Source: Gemmatimonadota bacterium
GTDB taxonomy: Bacteria; Latescibacterota; UBA2968; UBA8231
NCBI GenBank assembly: GCA_018673255.1
Contig: JABHDC010000022.1
Coordinates: 1 to 21,648, forward strand
Reading direction: 5' to 3'
DNA length: 21,648 nt
This document shows positions 8,916-16,127 of this stretch, piece by piece. A program made the translations under genes and the position numbers. Position 1 is the first letter of the stretch, and the number at the start of each line of letters is the position of its first letter. Under the pieces are notes generated by a model, which worked only from the letters and a program-made list of their open reading frames with translations, was not told where the DNA came from and did no database searches.

Positions 8916-10373
8916 ATGAAGCGCCGACGCACACTCTACTTCAACGACGCCCGGCACTACTACCTCTTCGTGCACGAACCACCCATACGCCTGGAGGACG
9001 CGCAGGCACCAATCGATGAGATCGCCGGCACCGGCGTCGACACCTTCGTCTACGGCGTCTCCCGCGATGACGGTCTGTTCTACCCCTCAAAGGTGGGCAA
9101 ACGTTTTGGCGAGAAGCCCTTTGAGATGGCCGCCTACTGGCGGGTGTGGCAGAACATGCAAAGCCTCATGGACAGGGGGCTGGATCCCCTCACCGTGCTC
9201 ATCGAGGGCGCCCACGAACGCGGCATGGACTTCATCGCCTCGCAACGCATGGGCGCTTTCCCCGGGGCCGGTGACAATCCGGGACCTCGCGCGGGCGGCC
9301 GCGGCATGATGGATGAGTACGTGCGCGATCACCAATTCGGCGTGCTGCGCGAACTGGCCCTCGACTACCCGACACAAGGCATCGAACTGGACTTTGCTGC
9401 CGCCCCGACAGGCACGGACTGGTGGGTGCCGCAGGATGAACTCCCGAAGCAGGCCCCCATGGTGACGGAGTTCATGCGGCGGGTCCGTGACATGTCATCA
9501 CTGCGCCAGGGCGAGTCGAGTGTCATCGGCGCACGGGTCTATCCGACGCGCGAACTCAACGAAGCGGCCGGCCTCGAAGTGGAGACCTGGATCCAGGAGG
9601 GTCTCGTCGACTACGTGCTGCCCGTCGTCTACGCCTTCATGATCCTGGACTCGCAGATGCCGATTCAGTGGCTGGTGGATGCCGCCGCCGATACGGAGGT
9701 CTCCGTCTATGCCATGCTGCAGCCGTACTACAGCGAAGAGAATCGGCCCCTGACACAGCGGGTGCACGCCTCGCCTGCCATGTTCCGTGCCGGTGCCGCC
9801 AATGCCTGGCAGCTGGGTGTCGATGGCCTCTACACCTGGTTCATGCCCTGGCCCCTCACGGGACGTGAACGTGCGATCCTGACCGAACTGGCCCACCCGG
9901 AGCAACTGCGCCGTCAGGACCGGCATTATGTCCTGCGACGGACATCTCCTGCAACGGGTGACACCGACTACCCGGCACAATTGCCCATGACGCTGGACCC
10001 AGCCGTCGATCTGGAGCAGGCGCGAGAGATCACCTTCACCATCGCCGATGACCTCTCCGGTGAGCCAAATGTGGCCGATGTGCGTCTGCGTCTGGCGATC
10101 ACTGACCTGACCGGCTCGGACCGGTTCGATCTGTCTCTGAATGGCGTGTCGTTGGCCGATGTGCCACGGCATCGGTCACCGATGCGCTCCGTCGATCCCT
10201 ACTCAGGGCAATGGCTCGAACTGGATCTGCGCTCGCTCCCCCCAAGGCTCGGGCACAATGTGCTGCAATTCACCTTGCGGGGGCGCCCCGAGGGGCTTGT
10301 TCGTCCTCTCGTGGTGGAAGACGTGGAACTGCTCATCTGCTTCGATACATACGCGCCAACGCCCTTCACCTGA
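8916..10373 (+). CDS. Putative TIM-barrel glycoside hydrolase-like protein with C-terminal beta-sandwich; family not firmly recognised
   Basis: A 485-aa protein starting at ATG 8916 with GAGG 5 nt upstream. The N-terminal two thirds reads like a TIM barrel of the family-10-like glycosylhydrolase kind. Strand-like segments include TFVYGVSRDDGLFYP, the repeated helix 'GAHERGMDFIASQRMG', YPTQGIELDFAAAP (possible catalytic Glu and Asp at a strand end) and EGLVDYVLPVVYAF, followed by VSVYAMLQPYYSEENRP. The last about 120 residues (from around LPMTLDPAVDLEQ) look like a carbohydrate-binding-type beta-sandwich with VRLRLAITDL and LGHNVLQFTLRGRPEG. There is no signal peptide, so it appears cytoplasmic. 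It sits between an oxidoreductase and an aldolase, consistent with sugar processing. The function is an inference from fold-like patterns. Confidence 0.7.
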   Translation: MKRRRTLYFNDARHYYLFVHEPPIRLEDAQAPIDEIAGTGVDTFVYGVSRDDGLFYPSKVGKRFGEKPFEMAAYWRVWQNMQSLMDRGLDPLTVLIEGAHERGMDFIASQRMGAFPGAGDNPGPRAGGRGMMDEYVRDHQFGVLRELALDYPTQGIELDFAAAPTGTDWWVPQDELPKQAPMVTEFMRRVRDMSSLRQGESSVIGARVYPTRELNEAAGLEVETWIQEGLVDYVLPVVYAFMILDSQMPIQWLVDAAADTEVSVYAMLQPYYSEENRPLTQRVHASPAMFRAGAANAWQLGVDGLYTWFMPWPLTGRERAILTELAHPEQLRRQDRHYVLRRTSPATGDTDYPAQLPMTLDPAVDLEQAREITFTIADDLSGEPNVADVRLRLAITDLTGSDRFDLSLNGVSLADVPRHRSPMRSVDPYSGQWLELDLRSLPPRLGHNVLQFTLRGRPEGLVRPLVVEDVELLICFDTYAPTPFT

Positions 10374-10458
10374 GCCATTGTGCCGGGACTGGCATCGGCC
10401 CCGGTGGCCTGCCTCTCCAGCCTTAGACCGGGCCGCCCCACCTGCAGGCTGGCGCTGG

Positions 10459-10483
10459 TCGGCAGGGGAGCCGATTTTCTTTT
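10459..10483 (+). terminator. Candidate weak intrinsic terminator or attenuator
   Basis: TCGGC-aggggа loop-GCCGA forms a 5-bp stem followed by TTTTCTTTT at 10475-10483. An upstream pair CCAGCCT (10417-10423) and AGGCTGG (10446-10452) could form a second stem. It lies in the 153-bp spacer between the glycosidase-like and aldolase genes, 43 bp before the aldolase start, so it could lower downstream transcription. The stem is short, hence modest confidence. Confidence 0.4.
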
Positions 10484-10526
10484 GCTGATTCGCCTTATCT
10501 CCCCGCCGTTTCACAAAGAGCAGAAG

Positions 10527-11519
10527 ATGACTGAGTCCGATCAGAACACCGCCGCCGAGCGCTGGCTGTCGTACCGCGAAGAGATCAAAGTCATGGATTG
10601 CACGATCCGTGATGGCGGTCTCATGAACGACTCGAACTTTGAGGATGCTGTCGTTCGCGGCGTCTATGAGTCCTGCGTCGCCGCCGGCATCGACTATATG
10701 GAAATCGGTTACATCAATTCGCTGACTCAGTTCCCGGCCAGCGAGTTCGGGCCCTGGCGCCATTGCCGCGAAGAGGACATGCGACGCATCGTCGGCGACA
10801 ATGACACGCCACTGAAATTGTCGGCCATGTCCGACGCCGAGAAGAGCGACTACAAAACCGACATCCTGCCCAGAGATCAGAGTGTCCTCGACATGATCCG
10901 TGTCGCCTGCTACATCCATCAGATCCCGCTGGCGACCCGCATGGTGCAGGACGCCCATGACAAGGGGTACGAGACGACGGTCAACATCATGGCCGGCTCC
11001 ACGATCCCGGAGCGCGAGCTCGACGAAGCCCTGGAGATGCTGGCCGAGACCCCCGTCGATGTGATCTACGTCGTCGACAGCTTTGGCTCGCTGTATTCGG
11101 AGCAGATCGAAGCCCTCGTCGAGAAGCATCTGGCCGCCTTGCGAGGGACCGGCAAGGAAGTCGGCATCCACTGCCACAACAATCGCCAACTCGCCTTTGC
11201 CAACACGATCCAGGCGATCATCAAGGGCTCCAACTACCTGGACGCCAGCTTCGCCGGCCTGGGTCGCGGCGCCGGCAATTGTCAGATGGAGTTGTTGCTG
11301 AGTTTCCTGCACAATCCCGCCTACAAGCTGCGTCCCGTGCTCGAGTGCATCGAGGAGCACATCGAGCCCATGCGCGAGAAGCTGGGTTGGGGTTACGACT
11401 ACCCCTACATGGTGACGGGTATCCTGAACGAGCATCCCCGTTCCGGCATGGCCTTCAATGCCTCAGAGGATCGCGGCGGCATCGTCAAGTTCTACGATCA
11501 GATGATGGCCGAGGAATAA
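10527..11519 (+). CDS. HMGL-like (DRE-TIM metallolyase) aldolase, 4-hydroxy-2-oxovalerate aldolase-like
   Basis: A 330-aa TIM-barrel metal-dependent lyase. The DRE-TIM signature is VMDCTIRDGGLMN (D24, R28, D29), the metal-binding HxH is GIHCHNN (H215, H217), and FAGLGRGAGNCQME (243-256) is the conserved glycine-rich loop of this superfamily. The residues VVDSFGSLY are also typical. The enzymes form or break carbon-carbon bonds next to a pyruvate or acyl-CoA unit. Members such as DmpG work with an acetaldehyde dehydrogenase, which is absent nearby. Start at ATG 10527 with AAGAG 6 nt upstream. It ends 35 bp before a strong terminator. An aldolase acting on a keto-deoxy sugar derivative is a reasonable guess from the neighbours; the substrate is unknown. 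Confidence 0.82.
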   Translation: MTESDQNTAAERWLSYREEIKVMDCTIRDGGLMNDSNFEDAVVRGVYESCVAAGIDYMEIGYINSLTQFPASEFGPWRHCREEDMRRIVGDNDTPLKLSAMSDAEKSDYKTDILPRDQSVLDMIRVACYIHQIPLATRMVQDAHDKGYETTVNIMAGSTIPERELDEALEMLAETPVDVIYVVDSFGSLYSEQIEALVEKHLAALRGTGKEVGIHCHNNRQLAFANTIQAIIKGSNYLDASFAGLGRGAGNCQMELLLSFLHNPAYKLRPVLECIEEHIEPMREKLGWGYDYPYMVTGILNEHPRSGMAFNASEDRGGIVKFYDQMMAEE

Positions 11520-11554
11520 GCCCTCGACCCAGACGTCGAAGATCAAGAAGTCAG

Positions 11555-11597
11555 AAGGCCAGCATGGGGATGCACCCGTGCCGGCCTTTCTTTTTTT
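11555..11597 (+). terminator. Strong rho-independent terminator of the rightward operon
   Basis: A 13-position stem, AGGCCAGCATGGG (11556-11568) with CCCGTGCCGGCCT (11575-11587), has a six-base loop, one A·C mismatch and one T·G pair. It is followed by a T-run (TTTCTTTTTTT, 11587-11597). It lies 36 bp after the aldolase stop and closes the unit beginning at 7811. Confidence 0.92.
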
Positions 11598-11661
11598 GCC
11601 CTCAGCCACATCCCCGCGGCATGGGCTGTGTGTCCACCGTGGACCGAGACGAGGGCGGTCT

Positions 11662-12108
11662 TCATTCGCCCGCCAGGTAGATTGCGAGATCCGGATGGCC
11701 ACCTGCTCTGGCCATGTCTGGAATCGACGCTCGATCATCCTCGTCACCGACCATCAACGACAGGTCGGCCCCCGCCTCGATCAGCAGATCAATGACGGAC
11801 CGAGCACCATGGGTCGAGGCTGCCTGGGTGATGGGGAGCCAACCCTGCGCCGTCCACCCTTCATTGACCACCCACGACGCCGACAAGATGAGTCTCTGCA
11901 ACTCATCCAGATTGCCACAGTTGGCGTGATACTGTGCCTGGAAGATCGTGGCCAGCCTCTCCATCGACGTGTCATCCGGATTCTCATTCTCATACCACGA
12001 GTGTCCACGTCCCGCGATCTCCTTCATCTCTTCGTAGCGTCCGGCCAGGCACGCTTTGCGGAAGGCTGTGAGCTCAGGGTACTGTTCTTCGTCAAATTCG
12101 AGGTTCAA
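11662..12108 (-). CDS. Small ankyrin-repeat-type protein
   Basis: A 148-aa soluble acidic protein. Residues 89-118 (GWLPITQAASTHGARSVIDLLIEAGADLSL) fit one ankyrin repeat well (xTPLHxAAxxGxxxxVxxLLxxGAD). Residues around 57-86 (FQAQYHANCGNLDELQRLIL) and 120-146 (DDRASIPDMARAGGHPDLAIYL) look like degenerate neighbouring repeats. Ankyrin repeats bind other proteins; no enzyme domain is present. The start is TTG at 12108, preceded by AGGGGA with about 5 nt spacing; there is no better ATG. It lies 133 bp downstream of the Acg-like gene on the same strand, with the element-end repeat and a hairpin between them. Its partner is unknown. Confidence 0.75.
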   Translation of the reverse strand: MNLEFDEEQYPELTAFRKACLAGRYEEMKEIAGRGHSWYENENPDDTSMERLATIFQAQYHANCGNLDELQRLILSASWVVNEGWTAQGWLPITQAASTHGARSVIDLLIEAGADLSLMVGDEDDRASIPDMARAGGHPDLAIYLAGE

Positions 12109-12141
12109 TCAGATCCCCTGCTTCAGGAGGTGGAGAAGTCA

Positions 12142-12173
12142 AGTTGCAGCCTTGACACCTTCAGGTGCAACCA
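12142..12173. other. Intergenic hairpin between the ankyrin and Acg-like genes
   Basis: GTTGCAGCCT and AGGTGCAAC can pair, with a one-base bulge, around the loop TGACACCTTC. No T-run follows on either strand, so terminator function is doubtful. It is one of only two structured items in the 133-bp spacer; the other is the repeat at 12219-12242. Confidence 0.35.
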
Positions 12174-12218
12174 ACGTTTGGCATTGTTGACCTGTGACCA
12201 CGAGAGTGTAACCAGGCA

Positions 12219-12242
12219 AAGGATCACTTCTTAACAGGGCAC
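12219..12242 (-). repeat. Solo copy of the end of the 1923-2084 palindromic element
   Basis: Read on the minus strand this is GTGCCCTGTTAAG-AAG-TGATCCTT. It matches 22 of 24 bases of the element end at 2061-2084, in the same orientation. No opposing end or inner arm is found in the surrounding 500 bp, so it is a solo end or a relic. Its first base is the last base of the TAG stop of the Acg-like gene (12244-12242). Confidence 0.75.
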
Positions 12243-13423
12243 TAGATAAGCACCTCTTCAACAGGTCTCCTCGGGCTGGCTAACACGGCCATTGTTGGGT
12301 AGCCGACTCGGAAAGCAAAGGTTGGCTTCCAACTTGGATCGCCGATCAATCTTTCCAGGAATTCACTGGTGTGCGGCTCGTTACCTAACTCCCGTTCTCT
12401 GTCAACAATTTCCAACATTTGATTAACAGGTTGCATTGACAACCCCTTGGTGGTTGCCCAGAGGTGCATTCGCTGCCATGCTCGTCCGGCTTGCATAGCT
12501 TGTGGTCGGTCATACAACTCACGTACTGCAATGAACCCCATCACGGGTGTTGTTGCCAAAGTTGTTTCTGTCGCACCTAACCAGGCATTGTTCCCCATCT
12601 CTTCTGAGGTCGGTGGTAACATCTTGACCAAGGCTCTCAAAGTCGGAGAGACACCAGCAGTGTCGATATAGGGACCATCCTTGTACTTCTGGACATCCTT
12701 CCAGTTCGTCCGGAACCATTTAGTACTGTCATGTGACATGGTGGCATCCGCGATGATGTCTTTTGTGGCCTGTACAGTTCCTTGCGCAAATAGTTTGCGT
12801 TTCTCTTCTGTGGAAAATAGGAGTACTGCAACTTCGGCTTCGTCATCAGCCCATGTTCTGAGTGTTTCCAGATCATCTGCCGAGACTGGATGCGTCTCAT
12901 CATATGCGGCCCGGTCGGTATGCCGGTTGGGGATGGCTTTGTACAGATCTGAGACAGACGATTCTCCCAACGACAGGTTCAGCGTGGCTGCAAGTATTGG
13001 TTGCACGTTTGGGTGCAGTTCCGTCAAGATGCCGGGAGAGAGTGTCAATTGAGCCTCATATCCCCTCGACTTGGCAGCCAATAACATGTTCTCCACTGCG
13101 CACCCCAATCCAATGTGCATTTCTCGCATATAGACATCCATTGCTCCCAGGTGACGACTGATATCAGCAAATACCTCTATGCGAGACTCTGTGACTTGGA
13201 ATAACCAGGGCTGGGTATTATGCGGATTGGCTGCCAGAATGGCTGCCTTGACCAAACGCAGTGGGCCTTCAACGTCATCATCTTGCCAGTTTTGCCACGG
13301 TTCATAGGCTGGCCCCTGTCCGGCACTGAAAACACCTTGGTCAACGGCACGCCAGACAGCACCTCCTACGACCATAACGGTGACCGCCCCGATTCCTCTT
13401 AAGGAATCTCTGCGACTAACCAT
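12242..13423 (-). CDS. Acg-family FMN-binding nitroreductase-like protein with Tat-type leader
   Basis: A 393-aa protein. The N-terminus MVSRRDSLRGIGAVTVMVVGGAVW carries a twin-arginine pattern (SRRDSL) and a hydrophobic core, suggesting folded export with cofactor. The body resembles the Acg family (mycobacterial Rv2032-type): AAILAANPHNTQPWLFQV (residues 60-77) is the characteristic start of the double nitroreductase-like fold, with NRHTDRAAYD and FRVGYPTM further on. Members bind FMN, but Acg itself seems to sequester flavin and lacks ordinary nitroreductase activity, so catalysis is uncertain. Its sequence is visibly richer in A and T than all neighbours, suggesting recent acquisition. 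The Shine-Dalgarno is poor (AGAAGAAAG). It diverges from the exported-protein gene at 13611. Confidence 0.8.
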   Translation of the reverse strand: MVSRRDSLRGIGAVTVMVVGGAVWRAVDQGVFSAGQGPAYEPWQNWQDDDVEGPLRLVKAAILAANPHNTQPWLFQVTESRIEVFADISRHLGAMDVYMREMHIGLGCAVENMLLAAKSRGYEAQLTLSPGILTELHPNVQPILAATLNLSLGESSVSDLYKAIPNRHTDRAAYDETHPVSADDLETLRTWADDEAEVAVLLFSTEEKRKLFAQGTVQATKDIIADATMSHDSTKWFRTNWKDVQKYKDGPYIDTAGVSPTLRALVKMLPPTSEEMGNNAWLGATETTLATTPVMGFIAVRELYDRPQAMQAGRAWQRMHLWATTKGLSMQPVNQMLEIVDRERELGNEPHTSEFLERLIGDPSWKPTFAFRVGYPTMAVLASPRRPVEEVLI

Positions 13424-13468
13424 TCTTTCTTCTCATTTCACAGCCTCTGTCTGTTCGAGATGAATCAT

Positions 13469-13489
13469 AGCGGTGAGTTCGACACCGCT
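13469..13489. promoter_or_regulatory. Perfect 7-bp inverted repeat in the divergent spacer
   Basis: AGCGGTG-agttcga-CACCGCT lies in the 187-bp region between the Acg-like gene (leftward) and the exported protein (rightward). It could be an operator or an mRNA hairpin. There is no T-run after it on either strand, which argues against a terminator. No clear promoter boxes are recognised nearby. Confidence 0.35.
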
Positions 13490-13610
13490 CCTTTCGCCCT
13501 GCGCCGGTTGGTGATATAGGTTGATCTGCGTCCATGAAGACTGTGTCAGCCTGACTCAACCCTTCCTTCCTCGACGGATCTGAAGGACGACCCCGGGGAT
13601 CGGTGACTAT

Positions 13611-16037
13611 ATGCCAAACACATTCCGTCTGTCGATCCTGCTGTCGGTCTTGCTGTCGGGCCTGTCGCTGAGCACGTCTCGCCTCTACGGCCAGGATCTG
13701 GTCTTCGACAGCGACGAATTCGTCTCGTGGAACTATCCTGCGGGGCTCGTCAACGTTACAGCTGACGGCTTCTCGGTCAAACCCTTCGGCACGACATTCA
13801 ACGCCGTAGCCGATATCGATGAATACTCATCCATCGTCATCGGGAATTTCGGCAGTCGACCAGCACGGTCTCCATCCAATCAGGCGCACGCCGACCGCAT
13901 CCGGGATCAGGATCCTTCCACCTGGTGGAAGCCATACTCCGACGACGCTGTGCAGAAGTGGTGGGTCGAACTGGATCTGGGACGGGCCGTCGTGGCCGAC
14001 AAGATACGCGTCATTTTCCCTGATGAGGAAGGCGCACGGCCCTTCAGTTTCTTCTCGGTCTACACCAGTCCTGGCATCCCCGTCTTTGGCGGATCACCCC
14101 GCGTCCTCTACACACGCGTGGGCCGGCCCGTCAGCAACAACACCCAGCAGGTTGTGGAACTCGATCTGCAGACGACAAGGCTGCGGGGCGCGGCCGGAGC
14201 CCATCTCGACACCAACAGCACCATGCCCTTCGACGTCATCCGCTTCATACGCTTCGAGGCGGCCGGTGCCACGCTGGATGCCGCTCTGGCTGAGATTGAA
14301 GTCGACGGCGTCGGCTTCAATCTGGGATCTATGGTGGGCTCGCCCACACGTCGTGAGAATGACGAACCCCACTGGGGCGGAACGACGTGGACCTCGAAGG
14401 ACCGAGACTGTGAGGGCTGTGGCAAAGGCAGTGGCGCCGACGAGATGATCGATGAAGATCTCGGCTTCCGCACCTGGACCACCGAGTCCGAAGACAAGGG
14501 CGAATGGCGCAAGTCAGGCGTCTGGCAGGTCATCGATTTTGGATCTGTTTTCCGGGTGAATCGTGTCATCTTCTTTCCCATCGTCGCCGGCCAATCGCCC
14601 ATCATCTATGGCTTCGAGCGTGACAAACAGGGTCCCTGGTCCTATCTGGACCTGCTGACCTCCGACGGTACCGGCAGCAGCGTCAGCGACCCCGAAGTGG
14701 AGGGGCTCTTCCACTACGAACTCCTGTCCGAAGTCGTCAATGGCACCAACAGCACCGACCCACGCTTCCGCCAGCACTTCGGTCGCCATCTCTTCGATTT
14801 CAACTTCGACCCCCTCGACGTGCGACTCCTGCTGTGGCGGGTTCCCACACTGCCATCTGCTTTCCACCGCGCACTGCAGATCTTCATCTTCCATGCCGAA
14901 GGATATCCGACCCAGGTCGAGATGGAGTCGGACGACATTCCCCTCGGTGGCGGGTTGAGTATTCGCAGCATCGAATGGGATGCCGAGATTCCTCCAGGCA
15001 CCAGCATCCAGGTCGCAACCCAGACCGGCAATGGCTTCAGCACGGTGAAGAGATATCTCCTCGTCAACGGCAAGGAAGTGACCAAGGCCGCCTATGATGC
15101 AGCCAAGTCGCGCAATCGGGGTGATATCATCGAGGAGCAGGTTCGCGATGCGACCTGGAGCGACTGGAGTCTGCCACACCGGTTCTCCGGCCAGGATTTC
15201 CAGTCACCCTCGCCGCGGCAGTGGTTGCGAGTCAGGGTGCGACTGCTCAGCCACGATCCTGAGCACATGCCGTCGCTGCGGTCACTGCGTTTCCTGGCAA
15301 ACCAGCCAATCGTCGCCGCCGGCGTGCAGGGCGAGGTCTTTCCTCATGAAGCGCCGCTGGATTCCCTGCAGGAATTCCGCTACACCGTCACGCCTCTGAG
15401 GTTCGGTTCACGCGATGCAGGTTTCGATCACGTCATCATCAACCTGCCACCCGGCAGTGGTGATGTGCACTTCACACGAGCCACGATACGGGGAGTGGAG
15501 GTGGATGCCACGGCCCAGATCCTGGGAGACTCCCTCGTCGTGCGACTGCCACCGCCCGCTGTGCGACGCGACTCGGTGGAGATCCTGTTCCAGGCGCGCC
15601 TGGTCGACAGTCCCACGGTGTTCAGTGCCTTCGTGAGCAACTCCGATCAGGAAGCCAGTGCCCAGGGCGTGATTCCTTCCCAGTTCGGCGCCGACCAGGT
15701 CCATCTGCCCGACGCCATTGCCGGTCGCACCCTCGTACGCAATCTGAAGCACATGACGGCCTTCTCACCGAATGGAGATGGCCTCAACGACGAATACGAG
15801 CTCAGTCTGACTGTGGTGAAGACGAACCGGGAGCCGACGGTACGCCTCTTTGATCTGGCAGGGCAGCTGGTGGCCGAGTTACAGAATCTGAGTCTCGAAA
15901 CCAGGCGGGGCCACTACATCTGGGACGGTCGTCGCGAGGGACAGATGATGCCTCCCGGCGTCTACGTCCTGCAGATCGAAGTGGACAGCGACGCTCGCAC
16001 CGAGCGTGTGCATAAGAGTGTGAGTCTTGTGTACTGA
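13611..16037 (+). CDS. Large exported protein with discoidin-like region(s) and C-terminal FlgD-Ig-like sorting/adhesion domain
   Basis: An 808-aa protein. The N-terminus (FRLSILLSVLLSGLSLSTSRLYGQD) is a signal peptide with likely cleavage near residue 27. Residues about 80-230 look like an F5/8-type (discoidin) carbohydrate-binding fold: DQDPSTWWKPYSD, WWVELDLGRAVVADKIRVIFP. A second similar region follows (about 290-330: LGFRTWTTES, VWQVIDFGSVFRVNRVIFFP). Between them is a cysteine pair in RDCEGCGKGSG. The last 93 residues, beginning TAFSPNGDGLND (716), then PTVRLFDLAGQLVAEL and WDGRREGQMMPPGVYVLQIE, are a FlgD-Ig-like domain of the kind found at the C-terminus of secreted proteins in FCB bacteria. 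It probably binds glycans at the cell surface or in the medium; there is no recognisable catalytic domain. The gene is monocistronic, with a weak ribosome-binding site (GGTGA). Confidence 0.8.
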   Translation: MPNTFRLSILLSVLLSGLSLSTSRLYGQDLVFDSDEFVSWNYPAGLVNVTADGFSVKPFGTTFNAVADIDEYSSIVIGNFGSRPARSPSNQAHADRIRDQDPSTWWKPYSDDAVQKWWVELDLGRAVVADKIRVIFPDEEGARPFSFFSVYTSPGIPVFGGSPRVLYTRVGRPVSNNTQQVVELDLQTTRLRGAAGAHLDTNSTMPFDVIRFIRFEAAGATLDAALAEIEVDGVGFNLGSMVGSPTRRENDEPHWGGTTWTSKDRDCEGCGKGSGADEMIDEDLGFRTWTTESEDKGEWRKSGVWQVIDFGSVFRVNRVIFFPIVAGQSPIIYGFERDKQGPWSYLDLLTSDGTGSSVSDPEVEGLFHYELLSEVVNGTNSTDPRFRQHFGRHLFDFNFDPLDVRLLLWRVPTLPSAFHRALQIFIFHAEGYPTQVEMESDDIPLGGGLSIRSIEWDAEIPPGTSIQVATQTGNGFSTVKRYLLVNGKEVTKAAYDAAKSRNRGDIIEEQVRDATWSDWSLPHRFSGQDFQSPSPRQWLRVRVRLLSHDPEHMPSLRSLRFLANQPIVAAGVQGEVFPHEAPLDSLQEFRYTVTPLRFGSRDAGFDHVIINLPPGSGDVHFTRATIRGVEVDATAQILGDSLVVRLPPPAVRRDSVEILFQARLVDSPTVFSAFVSNSDQEASAQGVIPSQFGADQVHLPDAIAGRTLVRNLKHMTAFSPNGDGLNDEYELSLTVVKTNREPTVRLFDLAGQLVAELQNLSLETRRGHYIWDGRREGQMMPPGVYVLQIEVDSDARTERVHKSVSLVY

Positions 16038-16127
16038 CGGACATCTGCAACGGATACCCATCCATACTGGCGCTTGCTGGTGGTTTGCCCAGATATTCCT
16101 CGCCGACACTTTGCGATAGTCGTCGCG

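Noticed and set aside
13390..13406. GATTCCTCTTAAGGAATC, sharing TTAAGGAATC with the element's left end
   Set aside because: Only 10 bases match, the GTGCCC end is absent, and the sequence encodes the Tat region of the Acg-like protein. Chance palindrome is more likely than an element end.
16038..16127. Terminator between the convergent exported-protein and beta-propeller genes
   Set aside because: Only a weak CGAC/GTCG pairing without a T-run is visible in this spacer.
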